Positions 1-8,698 of a stretch of 58,342 nucleotides of DNA are shown here, in pieces; within the stretch, counting starts at the first letter, position 1, and the number at the start of each line of letters is the position of its first letter. This DNA comes from Sphaerotilus sp. GTDB lineage: Bacteria; Pseudomonadota; Gammaproteobacteria; Burkholderiales; Burkholderiaceae_C. The stretch is from positions 1 through 58,342 of the forward strand of contig JAAFKB010000011.1 in assembly GCA_013299055.1 (NCBI GenBank), read 5' to 3'. Under the pieces are notes generated by a model, which ran no database searches, was not told where the DNA came from, and was given only the letters and a program-made list of their open reading frames with translations. The position numbers and the translations under genes are program-made.

Positions 1-1
1 G

Positions 2-196
2 GTGGCGATCGGCGACACGATCCGGGCGCGGCTGACCTGCAAGCGCAAGATCGACCGCAACCGGGTCGATCCGAGCGGCGTGGGGCAGGGCGTGGTGGCG
101 TGGGACGTGGAGGTCAGCAACCAGCAGGGGGAGCTGGTGGCGAGCTACGACATCCTGACGCTGGTGGCCAAGAAGGCGAAGTCGGCGAAGGCTTGA
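2..196 (+). CDS. MaoC-like enoyl-CoA hydratase/dehydratase, C-terminal fragment
   Basis: Only the last 64 residues are in the window; the gene starts upstream. The fragment reads as the end of a hot-dog fold MaoC-type dehydratase: a [13 protein letters not shown] strand, then [23 protein letters not shown]. Such domains hydrate (2E)-enoyl-CoA or dehydrate 3-hydroxyacyl-CoA. The KRKI and SYDILTLV segments resemble the C-terminal MaoC domain of PaaZ-type ring-opening proteins of phenylacetate degradation, but the same pattern occurs in stand-alone MaoC proteins. The catalytic Asp/His segment lies outside the window, so activity cannot be judged. The convergent gene on the other strand ends 10 bp downstream. 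Confidence 0.6.
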   Translation: MAIGDTIRARLTCKRKIDRNRVDPSGVGQGVVAWDVEVSNQQGELVASYDILTLVAKKAKSAKA

Positions 197-205
197 AGCG
201 AAGCC

Positions 206-1786
206 TCAAGGTGGCGTGATCGTCTCGACCGCGAAGCCGACGAGGTTGCGCGCCACCCGGCCGAACTCGATCCCGACCAGATGCACCGGCTCGCCCCGGC
301 CGAGGTACTTGTCGGCATAGCCCAGCGCCTTGATCTGCGCGAGGGCGTCACCCTTGGCGGTGTGCTCGACCACCTTGAACTCGAAGACGAAGACCTGGCC
401 GTGGAAGAGCAAGGCCATGTCGATGCGGCCGTGGTTGGTGGAGTCTTCGAGCCGGATGTCCAGACCCAGCGCGGCGAAGTGGCTGTAGAACACGCTGGCG
501 TAATGCCCCTCGAACCGGGCCAGCGGGTTGTTGCGGTACCAGTCGTGGGGGATGCTGGCGAACAGGGCGTGCAGCACCCCTTCGAGCGCGGGCAGGTCGC
601 CGACTTTGAGCGCCTCGACCAGACGCGATCGACCCACGGCCAACGAGGCCGCCGGCACCCCGTAGGCGGGCAGCAGCGCATGGTTCAGGCTGGCCTCGAC
701 CTCGCGGTTCGGGTAGCCCAGCGTGTACTGCCACTGCCCCAGCACCAGTTCCTGCGTGTCGTGGATGGTGAGGTAGCCGGTCTGGAACAGCAGGGCTTCG
801 GTGCTGAGGTGCTCCACATCGAAGGTGGACAGGAGTTCGGTGTCGCTGTAGAGGCGGCTGAGGTCGGGGGTGAAGAACTGGCGGTCGGCAAGCAGATCGA
901 TCAGGAAGGTGGGCGTGCCGGTTCGGAACCAGTAGGGCTGGAATTCGCGGTCCTGGAACAGCAGGAGCAGATCGAAGGGGTTGTAGACGGAGGTGCCGCG
1001 CCAGTTGTAGCCGTTGTACCAGCGGCGGACCTGCTCGCGGTCCAGCCCCGGCAGCTCGGGGGCGAAGACGGTGTCCACGTCCTCGTCCGTGTAGCCGCAC
1101 AGGGCGCTCCAGCGGGGCGTGAGGGTGATGTCCTGAAGGTGGTTCAGGCCCGAGAACAGGCTGACCTTGCTGAACTTGGACACGCCCGTGAGAAAGACGA
1201 ACTTCAGGTCGGCATCGGCGTCCTTGAGCACGGCGTACAGGCTCTGCAGCGCGTCGCGCATGGTGCGGGCGGTCTCGGGGCTGGCGAGGTGGTCGAGGAT
1301 GGGCTTGTCGTACTCGTCGATGAGGACGACGGTGCGCTGGCCGTGGCGCTGGCGGGCCAGGCGGATGAGCGCGGCGAAGCGGCCGGTGAGGGTCTGGGCG
1401 CTGCCGAGGGTGTCGATGCCGAGCCGCTCGCGGTGCTCGTCGAGCATCTCGGCGATGCGCTGCTCCAGCTCGGCGCGGTCGCGCATGCGGCCCCCGCCAA
1501 AGCTGATGCGGATGACGGGATGGGGCCGGGACCAGTCCCAGCGCGAGTCAGCGGCCAGGTCGGTGAAGAGCGGGCGGTTGGCCTCGAAGAGTTCCTTCAG
1601 GGTATCGACGAACAGGCTCTTGCCGAAGCGGCGGGGACGACTCAGGAAGAAGGCTTTGCCGGAGGCGACGAGATCGCAAGCCTTGCCGGACTTGTCCACG
1701 TAGTAGTGACCCTCCTCGCGCAGTTCGCGCAGGGTCTGGATGCCGATGGGCAGCTTGCGGCGGGGCAGGATGGCGGGCATGGTCAT
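206..1786 (-). CDS. AAA-ATPase-like protein with C-terminal PD-(D/E)XK nuclease domain
   Basis: 526 residues from the ATG at 1786; an ATG six bases downstream is equally possible. Residues about 10-200 match the AAA-ATPase_like family (PF09820): an opening PIGIQTLRELREEG with YVDKSG, an unusual P-loop SRPRRFGKSLF (about 49-58) and a Walker B VVLIDEYDKPI (about 153-163). The C-terminal 110 residues carry a PD-(D/E)XK core (PF08011-like) with GRIDMALLF followed by FVFEFKV, i.e. the D and ExK residues. The family is common as scattered, often multicopy genes; its role is unsettled, with defence or mobile-element links suggested. It is monocistronic between convergent and divergent neighbours. 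Family assignment is firm, function unknown. Confidence 0.85.
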   Translation of the reverse strand: MTMPAILPRRKLPIGIQTLRELREEGHYYVDKSGKACDLVASGKAFFLSRPRRFGKSLFVDTLKELFEANRPLFTDLAADSRWDWSRPHPVIRISFGGGRMRDRAELEQRIAEMLDEHRERLGIDTLGSAQTLTGRFAALIRLARQRHGQRTVVLIDEYDKPILDHLASPETARTMRDALQSLYAVLKDADADLKFVFLTGVSKFSKVSLFSGLNHLQDITLTPRWSALCGYTDEDVDTVFAPELPGLDREQVRRWYNGYNWRGTSVYNPFDLLLLFQDREFQPYWFRTGTPTFLIDLLADRQFFTPDLSRLYSDTELLSTFDVEHLSTEALLFQTGYLTIHDTQELVLGQWQYTLGYPNREVEASLNHALLPAYGVPAASLAVGRSRLVEALKVGDLPALEGVLHALFASIPHDWYRNNPLARFEGHYASVFYSHFAALGLDIRLEDSTNHGRIDMALLFHGQVFVFEFKVVEHTAKGDALAQIKALGYADKYLGRGEPVHLVGIEFGRVARNLVGFAVETITPP

Positions 1787-1968
1787 TCGGGCAGTGTAGT
1801 GAAGGTGCGGGTGGATCCACCGGCATCCGGTGGATCGCCTCTTGCTCGATTTCCGATCGGGGTCATTGCCAAGGCGTGCCGGGGAGGTGCTGTGGTTGAA
1901 TGCCTCCACGCTCAGAAAAGCATTTGAAGCCTTTCCAACAACACCCCTCTCTTCACGGAGCCTGTCCC

Positions 1969-3120
1969 ATGCCCGGTCTGCTGCCCCACGTCGATCCCGA
2001 CGGCCTGCTCGAATACTCGGTCGTCTACACCGACCGCGCCCTCAACCACATGTCGCAGCGCTTCCAGGGCGTCATGCGCGGCATCTCCGGCGTGCTCAAG
2101 GAAGCCTACAACGCCCGCTCGGCCATCGTCGTGCCGGGCAGCGGCTCGTTCGGCATGGAGGCCGTGGCCCGCCAGTTCGCCACGCAGCAGCGCGTGCTGG
2201 TGATCCGCAACGGCTGGTTCAGCTTCCGCTGGTCGCAGATCTTCGACATGGGCGGCATCCCGTCCGAGACCCGTGTGCTCAAGGCGCGCCAGGTCGCCAG
2301 CGGCGCACAAGCGCCGTTCGCTCCCGCGCCGATCGAGGAGGTCGTCGCCACGATCGCCGAGTTCCGCCCCGGCGTCGTCTTCGCGCCGCACGTCGAGACC
2401 GCCAGCGGCATGATCCTGCCCGACGGCTACCTGAAGGCGGTGGCCGACGCCGTGCATGCGGTCGGCGGCCTGTTCGTGCTCGACTGCATCGCCTCGGGCG
2501 CGATGTGGGTGGACATGGCCGAGACCGGCGTGGACGTGCTGATCAGCGCGCCGCAGAAGGGCTGGAGCGGCTCGCCGTGCTGCGCGTTCGTGATGCTGAG
2601 CGAACTGGCGCGGGCGCGCATCGACGGCACGACCAGCACCAGCTTCGCCTGTGACCTGAAGAAGTGGCTCCAGATCATGGAGACCTACGAGGGCGGCGGC
2701 CACATCTACCACACCACCATGCCGACCGACGCGCTGACGAAGTGCCTGGAGGCGATGGAGGAAACCCGTGCGGGTGGCTTCGCCTACCTCAAGGCGCAGC
2801 AGGTCGAACTCGGCCGCCGCGTGCGCGCACTGATGGTGCAGCGCGGCTTCCCGAGCGTGGCGGCCGAAGGCTTCCAGGCGCCCGGCGTGGTGGTGAGCTA
2901 CACGACCGACCCGGAGATCCAGTCGGCGAAGAAGTTCATCGCGCTGGGCCTGCAGACCGCGTCGGGCGTGCCGCTGCAGTGCGACGAGCCGGCGGAGTTC
3001 CGCAGCTTCCGCATCGGTCTGTTCGGACTGGAGAAGCTGCACCACCTCGACCGCACGGTGGACCACCTGGCGCAGGCGGTGGACCGGATCCTGGAACCCG
3101 CCTCGGCCCTGCCAGCCTGA
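1969..3120 (+). CDS. Class V aminotransferase (alanine/serine-glyoxylate type)
   Basis: 383 residues; the ATG at 1969 is preferred over upstream in-frame ATGs because it directly precedes the conserved N-terminus and follows a CACGGAG ribosome-binding site. It is a fold-type I PLP enzyme: GSGSFGMEAV near residue 50 binds the cofactor phosphate, and SAPQKGWSGSP contains the Schiff-base lysine. The nearest families are alanine-glyoxylate and serine-glyoxylate/pyruvate aminotransferases, which move an amino group between small amino acids and 2-oxo acids in the cytosol. Some homologues act on 2-aminoethylphosphonate, so the substrate is not fixed by sequence alone. The gene stands alone; the next gene converges on it 18 bp downstream. 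Confidence 0.85.
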   Translation: MPGLLPHVDPDGLLEYSVVYTDRALNHMSQRFQGVMRGISGVLKEAYNARSAIVVPGSGSFGMEAVARQFATQQRVLVIRNGWFSFRWSQIFDMGGIPSETRVLKARQVASGAQAPFAPAPIEEVVATIAEFRPGVVFAPHVETASGMILPDGYLKAVADAVHAVGGLFVLDCIASGAMWVDMAETGVDVLISAPQKGWSGSPCCAFVMLSELARARIDGTTSTSFACDLKKWLQIMETYEGGGHIYHTTMPTDALTKCLEAMEETRAGGFAYLKAQQVELGRRVRALMVQRGFPSVAAEGFQAPGVVVSYTTDPEIQSAKKFIALGLQTASGVPLQCDEPAEFRSFRIGLFGLEKLHHLDRTVDHLAQAVDRILEPASALPA

Positions 3121-3138
3121 GCGGTCAGACGCTGTCGC

Positions 3139-4902
3139 TCAGGTCAGGCCGTCCTGCAGGTCTTGCAGGGCTTTCTGGCCGCGCCCGACCTCGTCGGCCA
3201 GCGCCTTGAACCCGCTCTCCACCGCCCGCAGGGCGTGTTTCTGCAGATCATCGTCCGAAGGGTGTGTGCCTTCCGGCAGCTGGGCCCGCAGCACCAGCAG
3301 ATCGCGCAGCACAGCGCCGAGCATGTACTCGTCGATGCGCTGCAGCAGTTCGGGCGGCGCGTCGTAGCGGTCCAGGTCGAACAGTTTGCTCAGCCGCGGG
3401 TGGTCCACCAGAACCTCCCACCAGCCCTGCACCTGGCACCGCCCCGCCATCTTCACGAGCACCTGCCACGCCTGATGGCCGATCTCTTCGATGGGCATGT
3501 CGGCGCGCAGGTCTGCCTTGAGCGGAAAGCGGTGGATGGCCCCCCACAAGGCTTTGCAGGCCATGCAACGCTGCCGGGCTGGCGGGGCCAGCCAGAGCGC
3601 AACATTGCGGAAGTAGTTGCGGATGCGGTCCAGTGCGGCCACGCCGGCAGGGGTGTCCAGAAAGCCTTTCTGCTTGCGGGCATCGCCGGTCTCGATGTTG
3701 CCCGGCGCATCGTCGAACAGCACCATGCGGCCTGTCAGGTTGACATCGAACCAGTGGTGCCAGGTGGAATCGACCACCACGCGGCCCACCCCGACGCAGT
3801 GGCCATCGTATGCGCCCACCACGCCGAATTCCTTGGCATTGACCGACCCCTTGAAGTCGCCCACCTTGTGGTCATCGCGCACGCGGGCCCAGGCCACGAT
3901 CTGGGGCGACAAGGGACTGGCGCCGAGGTCGGGGTATTCCCGTGCGCTGTAGGCACAGAACGCCGGGGTGTCGCCGAGCGTGGTTGGGACGCGCACCTCT
4001 CCCTCGTGCGGGTGGTCCGGAAACACGGTGATCGGTCCTGCCTTGCCGCACAGCAGCGGGTGCGGCACCCGTGGGAAGCGGTACCAGCCCGGGTGCAGCA
4101 GCTTGAAGCCGACGCGACACTGGTAGCGCAGCGTGTACCAGCGCAGCCGCAACGGCATCGGCAGATCGTCCGATTCATCGTCGAAGGTGTACTGCGCGGC
4201 CTCGTCGTTCGCGGTGTCTGCACGGTCATGCCCGGGAACCAGCGTGTCGTGGCGGTTGACGCCCGTGTTGTTCGGCGCACTGTTGGCCGGATCCCCCACC
4301 GGGTTGAACGCCCACTTGCGCATCGAACGCACACGCGGGATGCGCGAGCACAGGGCCTCGCCAAGATTGGCATGGTCGCCGGTGGCGAACACGCCACCGT
4401 CCCGCTCGTTCATCCAGCGGTACAGCACGGCGAGTTCGGCATCGGTCAGGGCATTGGGCGGGATGCCCGTGAGGGGTGCGCACGTGCCGGGCGTACCAGC
4501 GCCGCTGTTGAAGCCGTAGAACCAGACCTCGTCGAAGGTGTCGAGGTCGAATCCGGCCTGGTTGAAATGGAAATTCTGCAGGTGTGGCCCGTACAGCGCC
4601 ATGCCTGCGGGGGTGGCAGGCGGGTTGGGATCGGTGTGGCGGTGGGCACGGGTGATGTCAAACCGCACCCACCATGCGGGTGCGCCGCGCAGCGTATCCA
4701 GCACTTCGGAGAGGCCGAAATAGAACTGGTTGTACGAGATGCCGTCGTCCACCAGCATCAGGATGCGCACGGTGCAGGGCCGCGGCAGGTACTTGATGGG
4801 GATGAGCCCGGCATCGATGAGCCGCATCCGCTCGCGTTCCGCCTGGCGCAGTGCGCGCAATTCCGGTGATCCGGGCAGTGGCGTCTTGATTGCAGTGACC
4901 AT
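3139..4902 (-). CDS. Uncharacterised 587-residue protein
   Basis: No family recognised. The ATG at 4902 follows a GGGAGAG ribosome-binding site, so the start is good. There is no signal peptide or membrane segment. The N-terminal part has alternating strands and helices (VRILMLVDDG about residues 45-54, then FDEVWFYGF and GGVFATGDHANLG about 170-182) reminiscent of class I glutamine-amidotransferase/ThuA-like Rossmann folds, with ATGDH where such folds place an elbow residue. That is an inference only. The middle is rich in Trp, Tyr and Pro; a cluster CMACKALWG near residue 445 could bind metal. The last 140 residues look helical. It is flanked by the convergent aminotransferase and by the pmpAB pair. 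Confidence 0.7.
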   Translation of the reverse strand: MVTAIKTPLPGSPELRALRQAERERMRLIDAGLIPIKYLPRPCTVRILMLVDDGISYNQFYFGLSEVLDTLRGAPAWWVRFDITRAHRHTDPNPPATPAGMALYGPHLQNFHFNQAGFDLDTFDEVWFYGFNSGAGTPGTCAPLTGIPPNALTDAELAVLYRWMNERDGGVFATGDHANLGEALCSRIPRVRSMRKWAFNPVGDPANSAPNNTGVNRHDTLVPGHDRADTANDEAAQYTFDDESDDLPMPLRLRWYTLRYQCRVGFKLLHPGWYRFPRVPHPLLCGKAGPITVFPDHPHEGEVRVPTTLGDTPAFCAYSAREYPDLGASPLSPQIVAWARVRDDHKVGDFKGSVNAKEFGVVGAYDGHCVGVGRVVVDSTWHHWFDVNLTGRMVLFDDAPGNIETGDARKQKGFLDTPAGVAALDRIRNYFRNVALWLAPPARQRCMACKALWGAIHRFPLKADLRADMPIEEIGHQAWQVLVKMAGRCQVQGWWEVLVDHPRLSKLFDLDRYDAPPELLQRIDEYMLGAVLRDLLVLRAQLPEGTHPSDDDLQKHALRAVESGFKALADEVGRGQKALQDLQDGLT

Positions 4903-5013
4903 CGTGTCTCTCCCGTGGTGAGAACCAGCGAGGTCCGACTGTAGGCGCCGTGCGGGGCGAGAGCATCCTCAAGGCTGAGGAAGGATCCCGCCATCTGGTG
5001 CACGGACTGCGGA

Positions 5014-5433
5014 TCAGGCCGACCGCTGGAACTGGTCGTGCGCCGCCATCCCGGCCAGCATCGCCGCGACGAAGATCGCCGCATCCCCCCAGCCGCTGGC
5101 CAATGCCACCAGCGCCGGGCCAGGGCAGAACCCCGCAAGTCCCCAGCCGATGCCGAACAGCACGCCACCGACCAGCAGCGGCCGGTCGATGCGGGTGGCG
5201 GTGGGCCAGTCGATCGGTGTGCCGTCCCAGGTCTTGCCCCGGCGCCGTGCCAGCGCCACTGCCACCAGACCGACCGCCACGGCGCCGCCCATCACCAGCG
5301 CCAGGCTGGGATCCCAGGATCCTGCCAGGTCGAGGAACCCCTGGACCTTGCGCGGCTGCGTCATCCCCGAGGCGATCAGACCCAGGCCGAAGACGAGGCC
5401 TGCCAGCAGTGCAAACATGTTTTTCATGGTCAT
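5014..5433 (-). CDS. pmpB: YeeE/YedE-family transporter subunit, PmpB-like (DUF6691)
   Basis: 139 residues, four hydrophobic segments. It is the second half of a split YeeE/YedE (TsuA-like) sulfur transporter: [20 protein letters not shown] near the N-terminus and [18 protein letters not shown] near residue 105, where the Cys is the conserved sulfur-handling residue of the family. These inner-membrane proteins move thiosulfate or related reactive sulfur species. The first half lies 24 bp upstream on the same strand, so the two should be co-transcribed and form one transporter. Two ATGs six bases apart are possible starts. Confidence 0.85.
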   Translation of the reverse strand: MTMKNMFALLAGLVFGLGLIASGMTQPRKVQGFLDLAGSWDPSLALVMGGAVAVGLVAVALARRRGKTWDGTPIDWPTATRIDRPLLVGGVLFGIGWGLAGFCPGPALVALASGWGDAAIFVAAMLAGMAAHDQFQRSA

Positions 5434-5457
5434 GGTCCTGTTGTCAGTCGATCAGGC

Positions 5458-5904
5458 TCAGGCGATCAGGTGGCGCATCACGAAGACCGTCGCAAAGCCG
5501 GCGCCCATGAACGCGAGCACATTCGCCAGCGAGCGTGGCGACAGCCGGCTCAGTCCGCACACGCCGTGGCCGCTGGTGCAGCCGTGGCCCATGCGCGTGC
5601 CGACACCCACCAGCAGCCCCGCCACGACCAGCGTGCCCGTGGACGCCCCGGACTCCATCGGCGGCCAGTCGGCGAACACGCGCCACAGCCAGGGCGACAG
5701 CAGCAGGCCCACCACGAAGAGCCCCTGCACGGCATGGGAGGCCAGCGACTGGCCACGGAACACGGCGTTGAGCAGCGTGCCGACGATGCCCGAGATGCCG
5801 GCGATGCGCGCGCTGCCCAGCAGGTAGAGCGCCGTTGCCAGGCCGATGAGCGCGCCACCCGCCAGCGCCGAGCCGGGAGTGAAATGGATCCAGTCGATGG
5901 TCAT
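5458..5904 (-). CDS. pmpA: YeeE/YedE-family transporter subunit, PmpA-like
   Basis: 148 residues from the ATG at 5904; longer in-frame extension upstream is low-complexity and not family-like. It is the N-terminal half of a split YeeE/YedE transporter with four or five membrane segments and the signature [21 protein letters not shown] near residue 100, containing the conserved Cys of the sulfur-conducting path. It pairs with the gene 24 bp downstream. In related bacteria pmpAB sits with persulfide dioxygenase or rhodanese genes and is controlled by BigR- or CsoR/CstR-type regulators; none of those genes is next to it here, but a CsoR-like palindrome lies 61-72 bp upstream of the start codon. 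Confidence 0.85.
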   Translation of the reverse strand: MTIDWIHFTPGSALAGGALIGLATALYLLGSARIAGISGIVGTLLNAVFRGQSLASHAVQGLFVVGLLLSPWLWRVFADWPPMESGASTGTLVVAGLLVGVGTRMGHGCTSGHGVCGLSRLSPRSLANVLAFMGAGFATVFVMRHLIA

Positions 5905-5964
5905 GGTGTCAGGGGTCAGGAGCGGAGTGCGGATCCTACCGGCCCTGGCGGCGGCTGGCAAGAC

Positions 5965-5976
5965 ACCCCATGGGGT
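5965..5976. promoter_or_regulatory. G-tract palindrome upstream of pmpA, candidate CsoR/CstR-type operator
   Basis: ACCCCATGGGGT is a perfect 12-bp palindrome, followed by ATATGGGG. It lies 61-72 bp upstream of the pmpA ATG, where a repressor site would be expected. CsoR-family repressors, including the persulfide sensor CstR that controls sulfur-handling genes, recognise TACCCC-(N)-GGGGTA-like sequences. The match is by eye; the right flank (GGGGTAT) fits better than the left (ACACCCC). Confidence 0.35.
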
Positions 5977-6071
5977 ATATGGGGCCTGGGCCTGAAGTGT
6001 GAACTATCCACGTCATCGGCGGCGTGATGGACCCGCTTTCTGGTGGGCGCCGTGCAGTTTGCATGGTGTAT

Positions 6072-6092
6072 CCATGGCAATTCAAGCCATGG
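6072..6092. repeat. Inverted repeat CCATGGC-N7-GCCATGG in leader of the GGDEF gene
   Basis: Seven-base arms separated by AATTCAA, ending 59 bp before the start of the GGDEF-like gene. The repeat extends imperfectly outward (GTA-T on the left, TAC on the right). It could be a regulator site or a leader hairpin; there is no T-run, so a terminator is unlikely. Confidence 0.3.
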
Positions 6093-6151
6093 TACAGGGG
6101 CGTTTATTGCATGATTCCGGCACGAACCCCCAGTGATCTGCCGAGTGATCC

Positions 6152-7066
6152 ATGCCCGCCTCCATCTCTGTTCTCCACGTCGGTGCCGATGCGCCGCAAG
6201 CGTCCGATTCCCGTTTCGGGCGCTGTGTCTGGCGCTTGTGTCCGACGCTGGAGGCCGCCCAGGCGGCGCTGGCCGAATCGACACCCGAGGCGATCCTGAT
6301 CTCGTGTGCGGACGAGGCCCAGGCGAAGGCGCTGCCGTACTGGGCGGCGTGGACCCAGGCGGTGCTGGCCGCGGCGGTGGTGGTGCGCACGCCGCAGCCA
6401 TCGCGTGAGCTGATGCTGAACCTGCTGCGGGCGGGGGTGCAGGATGTGCTGCCGTCCGAGTTGTCGGACGACGAGTCGATCGGGCGCAGCCTGTGCCTGG
6501 CGATCGAGCGCAAGCGACAGGAGCAGGAGCTGCGCCGGGCGTGGTCGATCGATCTCGCCACGGGGCTGCCGAACCGGGTGCAGCTGATGGAGCTGCTGCA
6601 CCATCTCTGTGCGTTGCGCGAGCGCGAGCCGGCGCCGATGGCCCTGCTGGTGATCCGGGTCGAGGGATTGGCGACCGCCGAGGCACGCCTGGGGGTGGCG
6701 GCCACGCAGGCGCTGCGGCGCAAGCTGGCGGTGCGGCTGCGCAGTGGCTTGCGGGCCAGCGATGTCGTGTCGGCCTTGGCGCCGGACGCATTCGCCGTGG
6801 TGCTGACCCGGCTGGAGGCGATGCAGGACGGGGACCGCGTGGCGCTCAAGCTGTCGCAGATGCTGCGCGAGCCGTTCATGGTCAGCGCGCAGACGGCGGT
6901 GGTCACGGTCTCCACGGGGCTGGCGGTCTACCCCACCGATGGCCGCAACGCCGACGAGATGCTCAAGCTGGCCTTGTCGGCCGCTGCCGCGCGCCGCGGG
7001 CTGGGTCGCCAGGGCTTCGCGGACCGCCAGGAGCGCGGCGCCGTGTCCGCCGCCAACGACGACTGA
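6152..7066 (+). CDS. Degenerate GGDEF-domain protein, probably not a diguanylate cyclase
   Basis: 304 residues, no membrane segment. Residues 1-120 resemble a receiver-like fold without an obvious phospho-acceptor pattern (EAILISCADEAQ, then QDVLPSEL). Residues about 130-290 form a GGDEF domain: the entry DLATGLPNRVQL is conserved, but where active cyclases have RxGGDEF this protein has SALAPDAFAVVL, losing both glycines and the catalytic acidic pair. No RxxD inhibitory-site motif is evident. By family knowledge such proteins are catalytically dead and act as c-di-GMP or GTP sensors or as protein-interaction modules. It is a single-gene unit ending 15 bp from the convergent dehydrogenase gene. 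Confidence 0.8.
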   Translation: MPASISVLHVGADAPQASDSRFGRCVWRLCPTLEAAQAALAESTPEAILISCADEAQAKALPYWAAWTQAVLAAAVVVRTPQPSRELMLNLLRAGVQDVLPSELSDDESIGRSLCLAIERKRQEQELRRAWSIDLATGLPNRVQLMELLHHLCALREREPAPMALLVIRVEGLATAEARLGVAATQALRRKLAVRLRSGLRASDVVSALAPDAFAVVLTRLEAMQDGDRVALKLSQMLREPFMVSAQTAVVTVSTGLAVYPTDGRNADEMLKLALSAAAARRGLGRQGFADRQERGAVSAANDD

Positions 7067-7081
7067 GGCCACGCCGCGGGT

Positions 7082-8554
7082 TCAGCGCAGGATGTCGGCG
7101 ATGCAGAGGTACTTGGTCTCGACGTAGTCCTCGATGCCGTCGTGCGAGCCTTCGCGGCCCAGCCCTGACTGCTTGACCCCGCCGAACGGCACCTCGGCCA
7201 CCGAGATCAGCCCGGTGTTGATGCCCACCATGCCGTACTCCAGCGCCTCGCCGACGCGGAAGATGCGGCCGATGTCGCGGCTGTAGAAGTAGCTCGCCAG
7301 CCCGAACTCGGTGGCGTTGGCCAGCTCGATCACCTCGTCTTCGGTCTTGAAGCGGAACACCGGGGCGACCGGGCCGAAGGTCTCCTCGCGGGAGCACAGC
7401 ATGGCCGGCGTCACGTCCGCCAGCACGGTCGGTGCGTAGAACCGCTCGCCGACGCGGTGGCCACCGACCACGACGCGGGCGCCCTGGGCCAGCGCGTCGG
7501 CCACATGCGACTCGACCTTGGCGATGGCGTGGGCGTCGATCATCGGGCCTTGGTTGACACCGGCCTCGAAGCCGTTGCCGACCTTGATGCCGATCGCCTT
7601 GGCCGCGAGCTTGTGGACGAAGGCGTCGTACACGGCTTCCTGCACGTAGATCCGGTTCGCGCAGACGCAGGTCTGGCCGGCGTTGCGGTACTTGCTGACC
7701 ATCGCGCCCTCGACGGCAGAGTCGATGTCGGCGTCATCGAAGACGATGAAGGGCGCGTTGCCACCGAGTTCGAGCGAGAGCTTCTTGACGGTCGGGGCGC
7801 ACTGCTGCATCAGGATGCGGCCGACTTCGGTGGAGCCGGTGAAGCTCAGGTGGCGCACGGTGTCGGAGGCGCACAGCACCTTGCCGATGGCGACCGACGA
7901 GTCGGCGTCGCCGGTGAGGATGTTGAGCACGCCAGGGGGCATGCCGGCACGCAGTGCGAGTTCGGCGCAGGCCAGCGCCGACAGCGGTGTCTGCTCGGCC
8001 GGCTTGATGATCACCGGGCAGCCGGCGGCCAGCGCGGGGGCGACCTTGCGCGTGATCATCGCGATGGGGAAGTTCCACGGCGTGATGGCCGCGCAGACGC
8101 CGATGGGCTGCTTCAGGATGACGAAACGCTTGTTCGGGTCGGTGGTCGGGATGGTCTCGCCGTAGACGCGCTTGCCCTGTTCGGCGAACCACTCGACGAA
8201 GCTGGCGCCGTAGACCACCTCGCCACGGGCTTCGGGCAGCGGCTTGCCCTGCTCGGCGGTCATGATGCGGGCGAGGTCGTCGGCGTGCTGGAGCAGCAGG
8301 GCGTGCCACTGCATCAGGATGGCCGAGCGTTCCTTGGCGGTCTTGCGGCGCCAGGCGGGCCACGCGGCGTTGGCGGCGGCGATGGCGGCTTCGGCCTCGG
8401 CGGCGCCCAGCAGCGCGACATCGACCAGCTTGTCACCCGTGGCGGGGTCGGTCACGTCGAAGCGGCGGCTGCCGGCGACCCACTGGCCATTGACGAAGGC
8501 GTCGGTCTTGAGCAGCGACGGGTCGGCGAGCAGGGCGAGGGGGGAGGTCATCAT
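7082..8554 (-). CDS. gabD: NAD(P)+-dependent succinate-semialdehyde dehydrogenase
   Basis: 490 residues, the usual length for GabD. It oxidises succinate semialdehyde to succinate in GABA or 4-hydroxybutyrate catabolism. Seen in the sequence: ITPWNFP (158-163) of the cofactor pocket, FTGSTEVG (238-245), the general base in LELGGNAP (E262) and the catalytic Cys in NAGQTCVCANR (C296). The C-terminal SVAEVPFGGVKQSGLGREGS is typical of the GabD branch. It is divergent from the TRAP operon, sharing a 144-bp intergenic region, which suggests that the transporter imports a substrate processed through this enzyme. Related semialdehydes such as glutarate semialdehyde are also plausible substrates. Confidence 0.9.
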   Translation of the reverse strand: MMTSPLALLADPSLLKTDAFVNGQWVAGSRRFDVTDPATGDKLVDVALLGAAEAEAAIAAANAAWPAWRRKTAKERSAILMQWHALLLQHADDLARIMTAEQGKPLPEARGEVVYGASFVEWFAEQGKRVYGETIPTTDPNKRFVILKQPIGVCAAITPWNFPIAMITRKVAPALAAGCPVIIKPAEQTPLSALACAELALRAGMPPGVLNILTGDADSSVAIGKVLCASDTVRHLSFTGSTEVGRILMQQCAPTVKKLSLELGGNAPFIVFDDADIDSAVEGAMVSKYRNAGQTCVCANRIYVQEAVYDAFVHKLAAKAIGIKVGNGFEAGVNQGPMIDAHAIAKVESHVADALAQGARVVVGGHRVGERFYAPTVLADVTPAMLCSREETFGPVAPVFRFKTEDEVIELANATEFGLASYFYSRDIGRIFRVGEALEYGMVGINTGLISVAEVPFGGVKQSGLGREGSHDGIEDYVETKYLCIADILR

Positions 8555-8698
8555 GGGTGTACGCGGTGAGGGGTGGTGTTGGCGGTGACTGTACGCCTGC
8601 CTCTGCGGCGGCCATGCCGGGAAGTCCTGATTGCATCGTGCGCGGCATTCGCTATGGTGGCCTCTGGATCTGGCTCAACGACCTCGGAGACACGCCCC

